Assembly: GCA_019114225.1 (NCBI GenBank)
Contig: DXFW01000022.1
Location: 1-64,000, forward strand
Reading direction: 5' to 3'
DNA: 64,000 nucleotides
Origin: Candidatus Allofournierella pullicola
GTDB taxonomy: Bacteria > Bacillota > Clostridia > Oscillospirales > Ruminococcaceae
Of the stretch, positions 14,789-22,998 are shown piece after piece. Within the stretch, counting starts at the first letter, position 1. The number at the start of each line of letters is the position of its first letter. The notes under the pieces are model-generated. The model saw only the letters and a program-made list of their open reading frames with translations. It made no database searches and was not told where the DNA came from. Made by a program: the position numbers and the translations under genes.

Positions 14789-15706
14789 TTACACCCCGCC
14801 CTTGCAGAGGATGGCCACCCAGCCGCCCTGGCGGCGCACTTCCTCCACCTTGAGGCCTGCGGCGGCAAGTCCGGCGCACACTTCCTCTTCCCGGGCGTCG
14901 ATGATCCCGCTGGCGATGAAGGTGCCGCCCCCGGCCAGCAGCGCGGGCACGCAGGGGGCCAGGTGCAGGATGGCGTTGGCCACGATGTTGGCGGTGATGA
15001 TGTCGTATTTGCCGGTGGCTTTGTCGGACAGATCGCCCACCAGCACCTTCAGCCGGCCATCCACGCCGTTCAGCCGGGCGTTCTCGCCGGCGGTGCGCAC
15101 GCACATGGGGTCGATGTCCACGCCTTCGGCCTCGCCCGCCCCCAGCTTGAGGGCCGCGATGGCCAGAATGCCGCTGCCGGTGCCGATGTCCAGCATGCGC
15201 TCGCCGCCCTTGACCAGTTCGTCCAGCGCGGTGAGGCACAGGGCGGTGGTCTCGTGGGTGCCGGTGCCGAAGGCCATGCCCGGGTCGAGGCGGATGACCG
15301 TGCGCTCGGTGGGGTAATCCTCCCAGCTGGGCACGATGGCCAGGCGCTTGCCGATGGGCATGGCGTGGTAATAGGCCTTCCAGGCGGTCTCCCAGTCCTG
15401 CTGCTCCACGCCGTCCGCCGCGAGGGAGTAGTCCAGTTCGGCCCCTTCCAGCCGCCCGCGCAGCAGGTCCAGCACTTCGGCGGGATTCTCGTCGGGGGAG
15501 AGGTAGAGGTGCACCGTCACATGGGTGCGGTCCTTGTCCAGCAGGTCCTGCTCAATGAGGTCCACATGGGCAATGCGCTCCACCTGCTCTTCCAGGTCGG
15601 AATAGTCCTCGATGTAAATGCCGCCGCCGGACACCCCGGTGGCGATGGCCTCGGCGGTGTCCGCCTGGGCTTTGGGAACGGTGATCTTGATGTCGGTCCA
15701 CTGCAT
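14789..15706 (-). CDS. prmA: Ribosomal protein L11 methyltransferase
   Basis: SAM-dependent methylation of lysines in ribosomal protein L11. The 305-residue protein has a family-typical N-terminal domain (MQWTDIKITVPKAQADTAEA) and a Rossmann methyltransferase domain with DIGTGSGILAIAALKLGA (about residues 171-188) and the acidic SAM contact EGVDIDP. The ATG at 15706 follows AGGAGGG; a much longer in-frame upstream extension through the promoter is rejected. First gene of the prmA-rsmE operon. Confidence 0.95.
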   Translation of the reverse strand: MQWTDIKITVPKAQADTAEAIATGVSGGGIYIEDYSDLEEQVERIAHVDLIEQDLLDKDRTHVTVHLYLSPDENPAEVLDLLRGRLEGAELDYSLAADGVEQQDWETAWKAYYHAMPIGKRLAIVPSWEDYPTERTVIRLDPGMAFGTGTHETTALCLTALDELVKGGERMLDIGTGSGILAIAALKLGAGEAEGVDIDPMCVRTAGENARLNGVDGRLKVLVGDLSDKATGKYDIITANIVANAILHLAPCVPALLAGGGTFIASGIIDAREEEVCAGLAAAGLKVEEVRRQGGWVAILCKGGV

Positions 15707-15795
15707 AAAGGGGCCCTCCTGTGGGTGTTTTCTGAGCCAGCGCCGCCGGGCAAAGCGCGCCGAGACCCGGCCGGGCCGGGCGGCACGGGGGCCGC

Positions 15796-15837
15796 GGGGG
15801 TGCTGCTTCGTATCTAATGTATTATTATAGCACCCCC
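15796..15837 (-). promoter_or_regulatory. prmA promoter with flanking inverted repeat
   Basis: An extended -10, TGCTATAAT, lies on the minus strand with TATAAT at 15829-15824; no convincing -35 is visible. A perfect 9-bp inverted repeat (GGGGGTGCT at 15796-15804 and AGCACCCCC at 15829-15837) brackets the -10, so it could be an operator or a cruciform-prone site. Confidence 0.5.
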
Positions 15838-15916
15838 GGCGGCGTTTTTGTGAAAAAAGAGAAAACAAAACCGCCCCTTTGCCCATAAAACGAGGGCCGG
15901 GGCCCAAAGGATTCAA

Positions 15917-15952
15917 CAAAAAACGGCCTCCGTGTTCAAAACACGGAGGCCG
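15917..15952 (-). terminator. pyrBI terminator
   Basis: A 12-bp perfect stem (CGGCCTCCGTGT / ACACGGAGGCCG, 5-base loop) followed on the minus strand by six T. It lies about 50 bases after the pyrI stop. Confidence 0.88.
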
Positions 15953-16001
15953 GAAAAGCCGTTGTCCTCTCTTTGCCGGGGCGGCAAAGAGCCGTCCGCT
16001 T

Positions 16002-16427
16002 TTAGCCGCGCTTATACTCCTGCTCGCAGTACATGCAGCGGTAGACGCCCTTCTCGGCGTCGGTGAGCACGAACACATGGTCCAGCTCCTGCTCCACGCT
16101 GGTGATGCAGCGGGGGTTCTTGCACTTGGCAACGTTCACGATACGCTCGGGCAGCTGCAGGTGCTTTTTCTCGATGATGTGGCCGCCGTCGATGATGTTG
16201 ACGGTGATGTTGGGGTCGATGAAGCCCAGCACATCCAGGTCGATGTCGATGCGGTCCTCGATCTTGATGATGTCCTTGCGGCCAGACTTCTTGCTGCGGG
16301 CGTTCTTGATGATGGCCACGCTGCAGTCCAGCTTGTCCAGTTCCAGCACCCGGTAGATCTCCATGCTCCTGCCGGCCTCGATATGGTCGATCACAACGCC
16401 TTTTTCCAGGCTGTCAATGTTCAGCAT
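16002..16427 (-). CDS. pyrI: Aspartate carbamoyltransferase regulatory subunit
   Basis: Binds nucleotides and holds catalytic trimers together in the aspartate transcarbamoylase holoenzyme. The 141 residues comprise the N-terminal allosteric domain (GVVIDHIEAGR) and a C-terminal zinc domain with the four cysteines in CKNPRC and CMYC. Its ATG immediately abuts the pyrB stop, with no gap, so it is translationally coupled. Presence of pyrI implies an allosterically regulated enzyme of the E. coli type. Confidence 0.95.
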   Translation of the reverse strand: MLNIDSLEKGVVIDHIEAGRSMEIYRVLELDKLDCSVAIIKNARSKKSGRKDIIKIEDRIDIDLDVLGFIDPNITVNIIDGGHIIEKKHLQLPERIVNVAKCKNPRCITSVEQELDHVFVLTDAEKGVYRCMYCEQEYKRG

Positions 16428-17339
16428 TTACTCCACCTCCAGCATTTTCAGAATGAGGGCCATGCGCACGAAGCGCCCGAACTTCGCCTGACGGAAGTAG
16501 GCGGCACGGGGGTCGTCGTCCACTTCCACGCTGATCTCGTTGACGCGGGGCAGGGGGTGCATGACGATCATGTCCTCTTTGGCCAGCTTCATCTTCTCGT
16601 TGTCCAGGATGTAGCTGTCCCGCAGGCGGATGTAGTCTTCCTCGTTGAAGAAGCGCTCGCGCTGCACGCGGGTCATGTAGAGGATGTCCATCTTGCCGAT
16701 GGCGTCCTCCAGACGCTCCACCTCTTCGAACTCGTAGCCGGAGCGCACCAGGTCGTCGCGGATGTAGTCGGGCACCTGCAGCTCCTTGGGGCTGACCAGC
16801 ACGAACTTGATGTTCTCATAGCGCATCATGGCGCGGATGAGGCTGTGGACGGTGCGGCCGAACTTCAGATCGCCGCACAGGCCCACGGTCAGGTTGTCCA
16901 GATGGCCCTTCAGCCGGTGGATGGTGAGCAGGTCGGTGAGGGTCTGGGTGGGGTGCTGATGGCCGCCGTCGCCGGCGTTGATCAGCGGGCAGTCCACCTT
17001 GGAAGCGGCCACGGTGGCAGCGCCCTCCTTGGGGTGGCGCATGGCGATGATGTCGGCGTAGCACTCCACGGTGCGCACGGTGTCGGCCACGCTCTCACCC
17101 TTGGCGGCAGAGCTGGAATTGGCCGAAGAAAAACCCAACACCTTGCCACCGAGACTGAGCATTGCGGATTCAAAGCTCAAACGGGTGCGGGTGCTGGGTT
17201 CAAAAAACAGAGTGGCCAGGATCTTGCCGTCACATTTGTGAGCAAAAGCCTGGGGGTCTTCAATGATTCGGTCGGCGAGGGCGAGGAGCTCGTCGATCTC
17301 CTGCGTGGTCAGATCGAGCGGACTGATCAGTTTCTTCAC
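16428..17339 (-). CDS. pyrB: Aspartate carbamoyltransferase catalytic subunit
   Basis: Condenses carbamoyl phosphate with aspartate, the committed step of pyrimidine synthesis. The carbamoyl-phosphate loop [16 protein letters not shown] (about residues 45-60) and the [19 protein letters not shown] and [10 protein letters not shown] motifs are all present. The start is taken as the GTG at 17339 because AGGAGG lies nine bases upstream. The alternative TTG seven codons earlier overlaps that ribosome site and would be untranslatable from it. This gives 303 residues, a normal length. Promoter at 17370-17398; the short leader holds no obvious pyrimidine attenuator. Confidence 0.95.
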   Translation of the reverse strand: MKKLISPLDLTTQEIDELLALADRIIEDPQAFAHKCDGKILATLFFEPSTRTRLSFESAMLSLGGKVLGFSSANSSSAAKGESVADTVRTVECYADIIAMRHPKEGAATVAASKVDCPLINAGDGGHQHPTQTLTDLLTIHRLKGHLDNLTVGLCGDLKFGRTVHSLIRAMMRYENIKFVLVSPKELQVPDYIRDDLVRSGYEFEEVERLEDAIGKMDILYMTRVQRERFFNEEDYIRLRDSYILDNEKMKLAKEDMIVMHPLPRVNEISVEVDDDPRAAYFRQAKFGRFVRMALILKMLEVE

Positions 17340-17369
17340 GAAGGGGGTCCTCCTTTGCAAATTTTTTTC

Positions 17370-17398
17370 ATTCTACAACGGCCCGCGCCAAAAAACAA
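17370..17398 (-). promoter_or_regulatory. pyrBI promoter
   Basis: On the minus strand, TTGTTT (17398-17393), a 17-base spacer and TAGAAT (17375-17370). Confidence 0.65.
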
Positions 17399-17438
17399 GC
17401 CCCTTTTTGAAAAAAATTTTTCCGGCGGCGGTTTGCCC

Positions 17439-17468
17439 TTGTGCCGGGCGCGGCCCCGGTGATAAAAT
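17439..17468 (+). promoter_or_regulatory. Agmatine deiminase gene promoter
   Basis: TTGTGC (17439-17444), an 18-base spacer and TAAAAT (17463-17468), about 45 bases before the start codon. Confidence 0.4.
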
Positions 17469-17514
17469 AGCAGAAAGACCCCGCCCGCGGGGCGAAAGGA
17501 GCGAAAAAACGCCT

Positions 17515-18606
17515 ATGGCAAAGCGCATTCAGAGCACACCGAGGAAGGACGGCTTCCGCATGCCCGGCGAGTACGAGCCCCAGGAAAAGATCTGGATGAT
17601 CTGGCCCGAGCGGCCGGACAACTGGCGCGACGGCGCAAAGCCCGCCCAAAAAGCCTATGCCGACGTGGCCCGGGCCATCAGCGCCTTTGAGCCGGTGACC
17701 ATGCTGGTCTCCGCCGCCCAGTACGCCAACGCCCGCGCCCAGCTGCCCGACGAGGTGCGGGTGGTGGAGATGAGCACCGACGACGCCTGGTGCCGGGACT
17801 GCGGCCCCACCTTTCTGACCAACGACAAGGGCGCGGTGCGCGCGGTGGACTGGGAGTTCAACGCCTGGGGCGGCCTTGTGGACGGGTGCTATTTTCCCTG
17901 GGCCAACGACAACGCCGTGGCCCGCAAGATCTGCGAGATCGAAGGTGTGGACAGCTACCACACGCCCGGCTTTGTGCTGGAGGGCGGCTCCATCCACGTG
18001 GACGGGGAAGGCACCCTGCTCACCACCGAGATGTGCCTTTTGAGCGCGGGGCGCAACCCCCACATGACCAAGGGCGAGATCGAGGAGCAGCTGAAAGAGT
18101 ATCTGAATGTGGACAAGGTGATCTGGCTCAAGGACGGCATTGACCCCGGCGAGACCAACGGCCACATCGACGACGTTGCCTGCTTTGTGAGGCCCGGCGA
18201 GGTGGCCTGTATCTGGACGGACGACCCCGCCGACCCCTTCTATGAGCCGGCCCGGGCCGCCTGCGCCGCCCTGAGCGAGGCCACCGACGCCAAAGGCCGC
18301 CGGCTGAAGGTGCACAAGCTCTGCCTGCCCAAAAAGCCGGTGACCCTGGGGGCGGATTTTGCCATCGACAGCGTGGAGGGCAGCCTGCCCCGCCGGGAGG
18401 GCGACGTGTGTATCGCCTCCTACATGAACTTCCTCATCGTGAACGGCGGCGTCATCGTGCCCCAGTACGGCGACGAGAACGACTCCCTCGCCCTGGCCCA
18501 GGTGCAGGCCATGTTCCCCGACCGCAAGGCGGTGGGGGTGTACACCCGGGAGATCGTTTACGGCGGCGGCAACATCCACTGTATCACCCAGCAGCAGGTG
18601 AAATGA
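17515..18606 (+). CDS. aguA: Agmatine deiminase
   Basis: Converts agmatine to N-carbamoylputrescine and ammonia. The 363-residue protein has the guanidino-group-modifying fold with MPGEYEPQEKIWMIWPERPDNWR near the N-terminus (residues 16-38), WCRDCGPTF, the catalytic NGHIDDVACFV, and the nucleophile Cys-356 in GGGNIHCITQQ. The ATG at 17515 follows GAAAGGAG at a slightly long distance. It is monocistronic: no putrescine carbamoyltransferase, carbamate kinase or antiporter gene is adjacent, so it may serve polyamine synthesis rather than an energy-yielding agmatine pathway. A strong terminator follows. Confidence 0.95.
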   Translation: MAKRIQSTPRKDGFRMPGEYEPQEKIWMIWPERPDNWRDGAKPAQKAYADVARAISAFEPVTMLVSAAQYANARAQLPDEVRVVEMSTDDAWCRDCGPTFLTNDKGAVRAVDWEFNAWGGLVDGCYFPWANDNAVARKICEIEGVDSYHTPGFVLEGGSIHVDGEGTLLTTEMCLLSAGRNPHMTKGEIEEQLKEYLNVDKVIWLKDGIDPGETNGHIDDVACFVRPGEVACIWTDDPADPFYEPARAACAALSEATDAKGRRLKVHKLCLPKKPVTLGADFAIDSVEGSLPRREGDVCIASYMNFLIVNGGVIVPQYGDENDSLALAQVQAMFPDRKAVGVYTREIVYGGGNIHCITQQQVK

Positions 18607-18613
18607 GCCTTTC

Positions 18614-18646
18614 GGGGGAGCGGTGCGGGCCGTTCCCCCTTTTTTT
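18614..18646 (+). terminator. aguA terminator
   Basis: A 10-bp stem GGGGGAGCGG / CCGTTCCCCC with one G-T pair, followed by seven T. Confidence 0.85.
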
Positions 18647-18657
18647 GCAAAAAGGGA

Positions 18658-18686
18658 TTGACAAATCCCCGCCGATGGGGTATCAT
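18658..18686 (+). promoter_or_regulatory. feo operon promoter
   Basis: A consensus TTGACA (18658-18663), an exact 17-base spacer, and TATCAT (18681-18686). The first DtxR-like palindrome starts ten bases after the -10, over the expected transcription start, which is an ideal repressor position. Confidence 0.8.
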
Positions 18687-18695
18687 CAGGTAGAA

Positions 18696-18711
18696 GTTAG
18701 CGATGGCTAAC
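18696..18711 (+). promoter_or_regulatory. DtxR/IdeR-like operator, box 1
   Basis: A perfect palindrome GTTAGC-GATG-GCTAAC. The arms match the core of the known DtxR/IdeR iron box (GTTAG...CTAAC). It overlaps the start of transcription of the feo operon. Confidence 0.7.
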
Positions 18712-18752
18712 ATTTTCGGCCGGCTCCTTGCCGGCTTTTCAAACGCGAAGGA

Positions 18753-18768
18753 GTTAGCCTTATCTAAC
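18753..18768 (+). promoter_or_regulatory. DtxR/IdeR-like operator, box 2
   Basis: GTTAGC-CTTA-TCTAAC, the same 16-bp geometry as box 1, in the leader about 48 bases before feoA. Confidence 0.6.
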
Positions 18769-18815
18769 CGCCGGTGCTTCTGCGCCGCGCGTTCCGCCGA
18801 AAGCAGGTGAAACAC

Positions 18816-19028
18816 ATGACCCTGAACAACGCCGACACCGGCCGGGAATACATCATCCGGGCCATCGACACCGACGACGAGGAGATGGACGCCTTTCTGT
18901 TCTCGCTGGGGTGCTTTTCCGGCGAGCCCATCACCGTGGTCTCCCGCCTGAAGGGCGGCTGCGTGGTGGCCATCAAGGACGGCCGCTACACCATCGACGA
19001 CCAGCTGGCCGGGGCCATCTGCGTCTGA
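18816..19028 (+). CDS. feoA: FeoA family ferrous iron transport protein
   Basis: A small (70 aa) cytosolic SH3-like partner of FeoB. The sequence MTLNNADTGREYIIRAIDT, a central GCFSGEPITVVSRLKGGCVVAIKDGRYTID, and a C-terminal beta strand follow the FeoA pattern. The ATG at 18816 has AGGTG seven bases upstream; an earlier in-frame ATG at 18774 would overlap box 2 and lacks a ribosome site. feoB follows after 122 bases that contain a GC hairpin and a third iron box. Confidence 0.9.
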   Translation: MTLNNADTGREYIIRAIDTDDEEMDAFLFSLGCFSGEPITVVSRLKGGCVVAIKDGRYTIDDQLAGAICV

Positions 19029-19047
19029 GGCGGGGGCTGCCCCCGCC
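19029..19047 (+). other. GC hairpin between feoA and feoB
   Basis: GGCGGGGG / CCCCCGCC, an 8-bp stem with a 3-base loop directly at the feoA stop, without a T-tract. Confidence 0.45.
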
Positions 19048-19074
19048 ATTGTTTACGGACCGCCGCGCCCCGTG

Positions 19075-19090
19075 GTTAGCTTTAACTAAC
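19075..19090 (+). promoter_or_regulatory. DtxR/IdeR-like operator, box 3
   Basis: GTTAGC-TTTA-ACTAAC in the feoA-feoB gap, the third palindrome with the same 16-bp geometry; flanking bases extend it to GGTTAG...CTAACC. No clear promoter is visible beside it, so it may control an undetected internal start or act as a roadblock. Confidence 0.6.
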
Positions 19091-19150
19091 CATCCGGCGT
19101 TTGCGATAGAACGCCCTTCGGGGCTTTGAGCATGACAGGAGGAACCGCTT

Positions 19151-21157
19151 ATGAGAATCGCTCTGACCGGAAACCCCAACTCCGGCAAGACCACCATGTA
19201 CAACGCCCTCACCGGGCGCAGCGAGAAGGTGGGCAACTGGGCCGGCGTGACCGTGGAGAAGAAGGAGCACCCCATCAAAAAGAGCTTTTCGCCCGCGGGG
19301 GAGGAGCTGGTGGCCGTGGACCTGCCCGGCGCCTATTCCATGTCGCCCTTCACCTCGGAGGAGAGCATTACCAGCAGTTATGTGCGCCACGAAAAGCCGG
19401 ACGTTATCATCAACATCGTGGACGCCACCAACCTCTCCCGCAGCCTGTTCTTCACCACCCAGCTGCTGGAGCTGGGGGTGCCGGTGGTGGTGGCGCTGAA
19501 CAAAAACGACATGAACGAGAAAAAGGGCACCACCATCGACGCCGCCGCCCTTTCGGCGGCCCTGGGCTGCCCGGTCATCCCCACCGTCTCCACCGCGGGC
19601 ACCGGCCTGCGGGAGGTGGTGGCCGCCGCGGCGGGCCTGTACGGCAGGGGCCAGAAGGCTCCCTATTCTCAAGGGCTGGTGGACCTGACCGACAAAAAGG
19701 CGGTGGAAGAGGCCGACCGCCGGCGCTTCGCCTTTGTGAACCAGCTGGTGGGCAAGGTGGAGCAGCGCACGGTGCTCACCCGGGAAAAGGGCCGGGGCGA
19801 CGCCATCGACGCGGTGCTCACCAACCGCTGGCTGGGCATTCCCATCTTCGCCCTGGTGATGTTCCTGGTGTTCCAGATCAGCCAGGTGTGGGCGGGGCCC
19901 TTCATCGCCGACGCGCTGGTGGGTCAGATCGAGACCTTCCAGGGCTGGGTGAGCGACCAGCTGTCGGGGGCGAACCCTCTGCTCACCGCCCTGCTGGCGG
20001 ACGGTATCATCGGCGGCGTGGGCGCCGTGGTGGGCTTTTTGCCGCTGGTGATGGTGATGTACTTCCTCATCGCCCTGCTGGAGGATTGCGGCTACATGTC
20101 CCGCGTGGCGGTGGTGCTGGACCCCATCTTCAAAAAGGTGGGCCTTTCCGGCAAGTCGGTCATTCCCTTCGTCATCGGCACCGGCTGCGCCATCCCCGGC
20201 GTGATGGCCAGCCGCACCATCCGCAATGAGCGGGAGCGCCGCGCCACCGCCATGCTCACCCCCTTCATGCCCTGCGGCGCGAAGATCCCGGTGATCGCCC
20301 TGTTTGCCGGGGCCTTCTTTGAGGACGCGGGCTGGGTGAGCTTCGTGATGTACTTCACCGGTATCCTGCTCATCTTCCTGGGCGCTCTGCTGGTGAACCG
20401 CGTCGCCGGCTACAAAAACCGCAAGAGCTTTTTCATCATCGAGCTGCCCGAGTATAAAATCCCCTCGCTGCTCTTCGCCTTCAAGGCCATGTGCAGCCGC
20501 GGCTGGGCCTACATCGTGAAAGCCGCCACCATCATTTTGCTGTGCAACACCGCCGTGCAGATCATGCAGACCTTCACCTGGAACTTCACGGTGGCCGAGG
20601 CGGCGGACCAGTCCATCCTTGCCTCCATCGCCGCGCCCTTCGCCGTTCTGCTGGTGCCCGTGGTGGGCGTGCTCAGCTGGCAGCTGGCGGCGGCCGCCGT
20701 CACCGGCTTCATCGCCAAGGAGAACGTGGTGGGCACCCTGGCCGTCTGCTTCGTGGGCCTGGAGAACTTCATCGACACCGACGAGCTGGCCATGCTGGAA
20801 GGCACCGGCGCGGAGGTGGCGGGCATTCTGGCCATCACCAAGGTGGCGGCCCTGGCCTACCTGATGTTCAACCTTTACACCCCGCCCTGCTTTGCGGCCA
20901 TCGGCGCCATGAACAGCGAGATGAAGAGCGCAAAGTGGCTGTGGGCCGGGATCGGCCTGCAGATGGGCACCGGCTACTCGGTGGGCGTGCTGGTCTATCA
21001 GTTCGGCACCCTGTTCACCACCGGCGCCTTCGGCCCGGGCGCGGTGCCCGGCCTTGCCGCCGTGGCCGTTTTTGCCCTTATCCTCGTCTGGCTGTGCCTG
21101 CGCACTGACCGCTCGCTGGCCAAGGAATACGCCCTGAAAGGAGTGAGCGCCGCATGA
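19151..21157 (+). CDS. feoB: Ferrous iron transport protein B
   Basis: A Fe(II) permease with an N-terminal GTPase. G-protein motifs: G1 GNPNSGKTT (residues 7-15), G3 DLPGAYSMSPF, and G4 NKND. After the GTPase and helical spacer come the membrane Gate segments with GCGYMSRVAVVLDP, then PFMPCGAKIPV and SRGWAYIVKAATIILL, ending near residue 668, a usual size for Firmicutes FeoB. It follows a third iron box and GACAGGAGGAACC. Its stop overlaps the start of the Cys-rich partner by four bases. Confidence 0.97.
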   Translation: MRIALTGNPNSGKTTMYNALTGRSEKVGNWAGVTVEKKEHPIKKSFSPAGEELVAVDLPGAYSMSPFTSEESITSSYVRHEKPDVIINIVDATNLSRSLFFTTQLLELGVPVVVALNKNDMNEKKGTTIDAAALSAALGCPVIPTVSTAGTGLREVVAAAAGLYGRGQKAPYSQGLVDLTDKKAVEEADRRRFAFVNQLVGKVEQRTVLTREKGRGDAIDAVLTNRWLGIPIFALVMFLVFQISQVWAGPFIADALVGQIETFQGWVSDQLSGANPLLTALLADGIIGGVGAVVGFLPLVMVMYFLIALLEDCGYMSRVAVVLDPIFKKVGLSGKSVIPFVIGTGCAIPGVMASRTIRNERERRATAMLTPFMPCGAKIPVIALFAGAFFEDAGWVSFVMYFTGILLIFLGALLVNRVAGYKNRKSFFIIELPEYKIPSLLFAFKAMCSRGWAYIVKAATIILLCNTAVQIMQTFTWNFTVAEAADQSILASIAAPFAVLLVPVVGVLSWQLAAAAVTGFIAKENVVGTLAVCFVGLENFIDTDELAMLEGTGAEVAGILAITKVAALAYLMFNLYTPPCFAAIGAMNSEMKSAKWLWAGIGLQMGTGYSVGVLVYQFGTLFTTGAFGPGAVPGLAAVAVFALILVWLCLRTDRSLAKEYALKGVSAA

Positions 21158-21336
21158 TGGCCGACCTCATTGCCGGCGGTCTCATCGCCGCCGTTGTTCT
21201 TGCCGCCGCCTTCTATGTTTACAAGGCGAAAAAGAGCGGCAAAAAGTGCATTGGCTGCCCCGATTCCGGGGCCTGCTCCGGCGGCTGCTGCGGCTGCCAT
21301 GGCTGCGGCGGCGCCGAAGGGCAGCAAAGCCGCTGA
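21154..21336 (+). CDS. FeoB-associated Cys-rich membrane protein
   Basis: A 60-residue protein with one N-terminal transmembrane helix (about 4-22), a basic YKAKKSGKK stop-transfer segment, then a Cys-rich cytosolic tail (CIGCPDSGACSGGCCGCHGCGG, written here as nine closely spaced Cys). It matches the small FeoB-associated Cys-rich family found directly behind clostridial feoB genes. It overlaps feoB by four bases, so expression is coupled. Proposed roles include iron handling at the FeoB pore; not established. Confidence 0.88.
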   Translation: MMADLIAGGLIAAVVLAAAFYVYKAKKSGKKCIGCPDSGACSGGCCGCHGCGGAEGQQSR

Positions 21337-21417
21337 ACCTGTTATTTCCGCCCGCCCCGCCGGCGGCAAACACGGCGGGGCCAAAGGGCATTTTCTCTCC
21401 AAAGGGCCGTCACGGCC

Positions 21418-21458
21418 AAAAAAGCGGGAGCGGACTGTTCGTCCGCTCCCGCTTTTTT
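21418..21458. terminator. Bidirectional terminator, feo operon (+) and M42 peptidase gene (-)
   Basis: An 18-bp perfect stem (AAAAAAGCGGGAGCGGAC and its complement, TGTTC loop) with A/T tracts on both sides, lying between the two converging genes. Confidence 0.93.
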
Positions 21459-21467
21459 GTCGCTTTT

Positions 21468-22520
21468 TTACGCCAGTTCCAGATAGAGTTCCGCCAGCTT
21501 GAGGGTGGCATTCAGACCGTCCAGATGGGTGCGCTCCATGCCGTGGGAGGCGTGCACCCCCGGGCCGATGAGGGCGCCCCGGGCGTCCATGCCGGTGTGC
21601 CAGGCGGCAGCCACGTCGGAGCCGTAGCGGGGATAGATGTCCACCGCATAGTCCACGCCGTGTTCCTTCGCCAGCTGCACCAGCCGGGAGACCATGCCGT
21701 AGTCGTAGGGGCCGCCCGAGTCTTTGGCGCAGATGGACACCTGGTACTCGGTGCAGGACAGGTCCTCGCCGATACAGCCCATGTCCACCGCCAGCAGTTC
21801 GTCCACCGCCGGCAGGGTGGCGCCGCCGTGGCCCACCTCCTCGTGGACGGTGAGGGTGAAGAAGGCGTCGAACCGGGGCCGCGCGCCGGTGCGGTGCATG
21901 GTCCACAGCAGGGTCAGCAGGCAGGCGGCGCTGGCCTTGTCGTCCAGGAAACGGGATTTCACAAAGCCGCTTTCGGTCACCACGGTCTTGGGGTCGTAGC
22001 AGACATAGTCGCCGGCGGCAATGCCCAGAGCCTCCACGTCCGCTTTGCTGCGCACCTTTTCGTCAATGCGCACCGCCATGTTCTTTTCGTCCCGGGGGCG
22101 GGTGGCAGCGTCGTCCTGCACATGGATGGCGGGGGAGAGGCTGAGCACCGTGCCGGTGTAGACCTTGCCGTCCCGGGTGTAGATCCGGCAGTATTCGCCG
22201 TCCAGCGTGGGCATTAGGGGGCCGCCCACCCGGGTGACCATCAGCATGCCGTCGGCGGTGATGGAGCGCACCATCAGGCCCAGGGTGTCCACATGGGCGC
22301 ACAGGCCCACGGTGCGGCCGCTCTCCCGGCCGGGCACCTTCACCACCAGGTTGCCCTTGCCCGTGAGCCGGGCCTCAAAACCCAGACCTTCGGCGATGTC
22401 TTTGGCCAGGGCCGTCACCTTGTGGGTGAAGCCGCTGGGGCTGTCCTGCCCGAGGAGTTTTTGCAGGGTGTCCAGCAGGAAGGCCTGCCGCTCCTGTTCC
22501 GGAATTTTTTCGTCGTTCAT
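21468..22520 (-). CDS. M42 family metallopeptidase
   Basis: A dinuclear-zinc aminopeptidase of the M42 (PepA/FrvX-like, TET) family, cytosolic, trimming N-terminal residues of peptides. Metal and catalytic residues in order: His in LCAHVDTLG, the bridging Asp in RFLDDKASA, the general base pair Glu-Glu in VHEEVGHGG, Asp in AVDMG, and His in ASHGMER. The length of 350 is typical. The ATG at 22520 follows GGGAGGAG. Monocistronic, with promoter at 22556-22584. Confidence 0.95.
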   Translation of the reverse strand: MNDEKIPEQERQAFLLDTLQKLLGQDSPSGFTHKVTALAKDIAEGLGFEARLTGKGNLVVKVPGRESGRTVGLCAHVDTLGLMVRSITADGMLMVTRVGGPLMPTLDGEYCRIYTRDGKVYTGTVLSLSPAIHVQDDAATRPRDEKNMAVRIDEKVRSKADVEALGIAAGDYVCYDPKTVVTESGFVKSRFLDDKASAACLLTLLWTMHRTGARPRFDAFFTLTVHEEVGHGGATLPAVDELLAVDMGCIGEDLSCTEYQVSICAKDSGGPYDYGMVSRLVQLAKEHGVDYAVDIYPRYGSDVAAAWHTGMDARGALIGPGVHASHGMERTHLDGLNATLKLAELYLELA

Positions 22521-22555
22521 TTCCCGATTCTCCTCCCTCAAGAAGTTCTGGCTCC

Positions 22556-22584
22556 ATCTTACAAAAAATCCCGTCAAAGTGCAA
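22556..22584 (-). promoter_or_regulatory. M42 peptidase promoter
   Basis: On the minus strand, TTGCAC (22584-22579), a 17-base spacer and TAAGAT (22561-22556). It is arranged back to back with the plus-strand promoter at 22596. Confidence 0.6.
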
Positions 22585-22595
22585 GGGGAGCCGCC

Positions 22596-22624
22596 TTGCG
22601 GCGGCGCTTGCGGGCCTGTATAAT
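22596..22624 (+). promoter_or_regulatory. DUF4176 gene promoter
   Basis: TTGCGG (22596-22601), a 17-base spacer and TATAAT (22619-22624). Confidence 0.7.
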
Positions 22625-22670
22625 AAAGGCAGCGGGGGCGGCCGCGGCCGCCAAAAAGGGAGGGTGCCTC

Positions 22671-22979
22671 ATGTACAAAAACCTTCTGCCCATCGGCTCG
22701 GTGGTGCTGCTGAGGGGCGGCGAAAAGCGGCTGATGATCTGCGGGCGCATCCAGACCCGGACGGGCAGCGACAAGGTCTATGACTATTCCGCCTGCCTGT
22801 ATCCCGAGGGGATCACCGGCCCGGCGGGCATGTACTTTTTTGACCGGGAGGCGGTGGAGACGGTGTTCTTCATCGGCTTTCAGGACAAGGAGGAACTGGA
22901 CTGGCGCGCAAACGTGCTGGACAAACTGGGCGAGGTGGAAGTGCGGGACGGCAAGATCGTGCCCAAAGGGCAGGGATAA
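22671..22979 (+). CDS. DUF4176 domain-containing protein
   Basis: A 102-residue soluble protein beginning MYKNLLPIGSVVLLRGGEKRLMICGRIQ, which is the DUF4176 signature. This family is often encoded near type VII secretion loci in Firmicutes, but none of those genes is in the window, and the gene is monocistronic with its own promoter and terminator. Function is unknown; all that can be said is a small beta-rich cytosolic protein. The start follows GGGAGGGTGCCTC. Confidence 0.85.
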   Translation: MYKNLLPIGSVVLLRGGEKRLMICGRIQTRTGSDKVYDYSACLYPEGITGPAGMYFFDREAVETVFFIGFQDKEELDWRANVLDKLGEVEVRDGKIVPKGQG

Positions 22980-22998
22980 ACGGCCCTGAGAGGGCCGG

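Noticed and set aside
17340-17360. TTG start for pyrB seven codons upstream
   Set aside because: The TTG directly abuts and its codons include the AAAGGAGG ribosome site used by the GTG at 17339.
19126-20229. 367-codon plus-strand frame inside feoB
   Set aside because: Arg/Gly-rich out-of-frame shadow of feoB, which has all G-protein motifs in the other frame.
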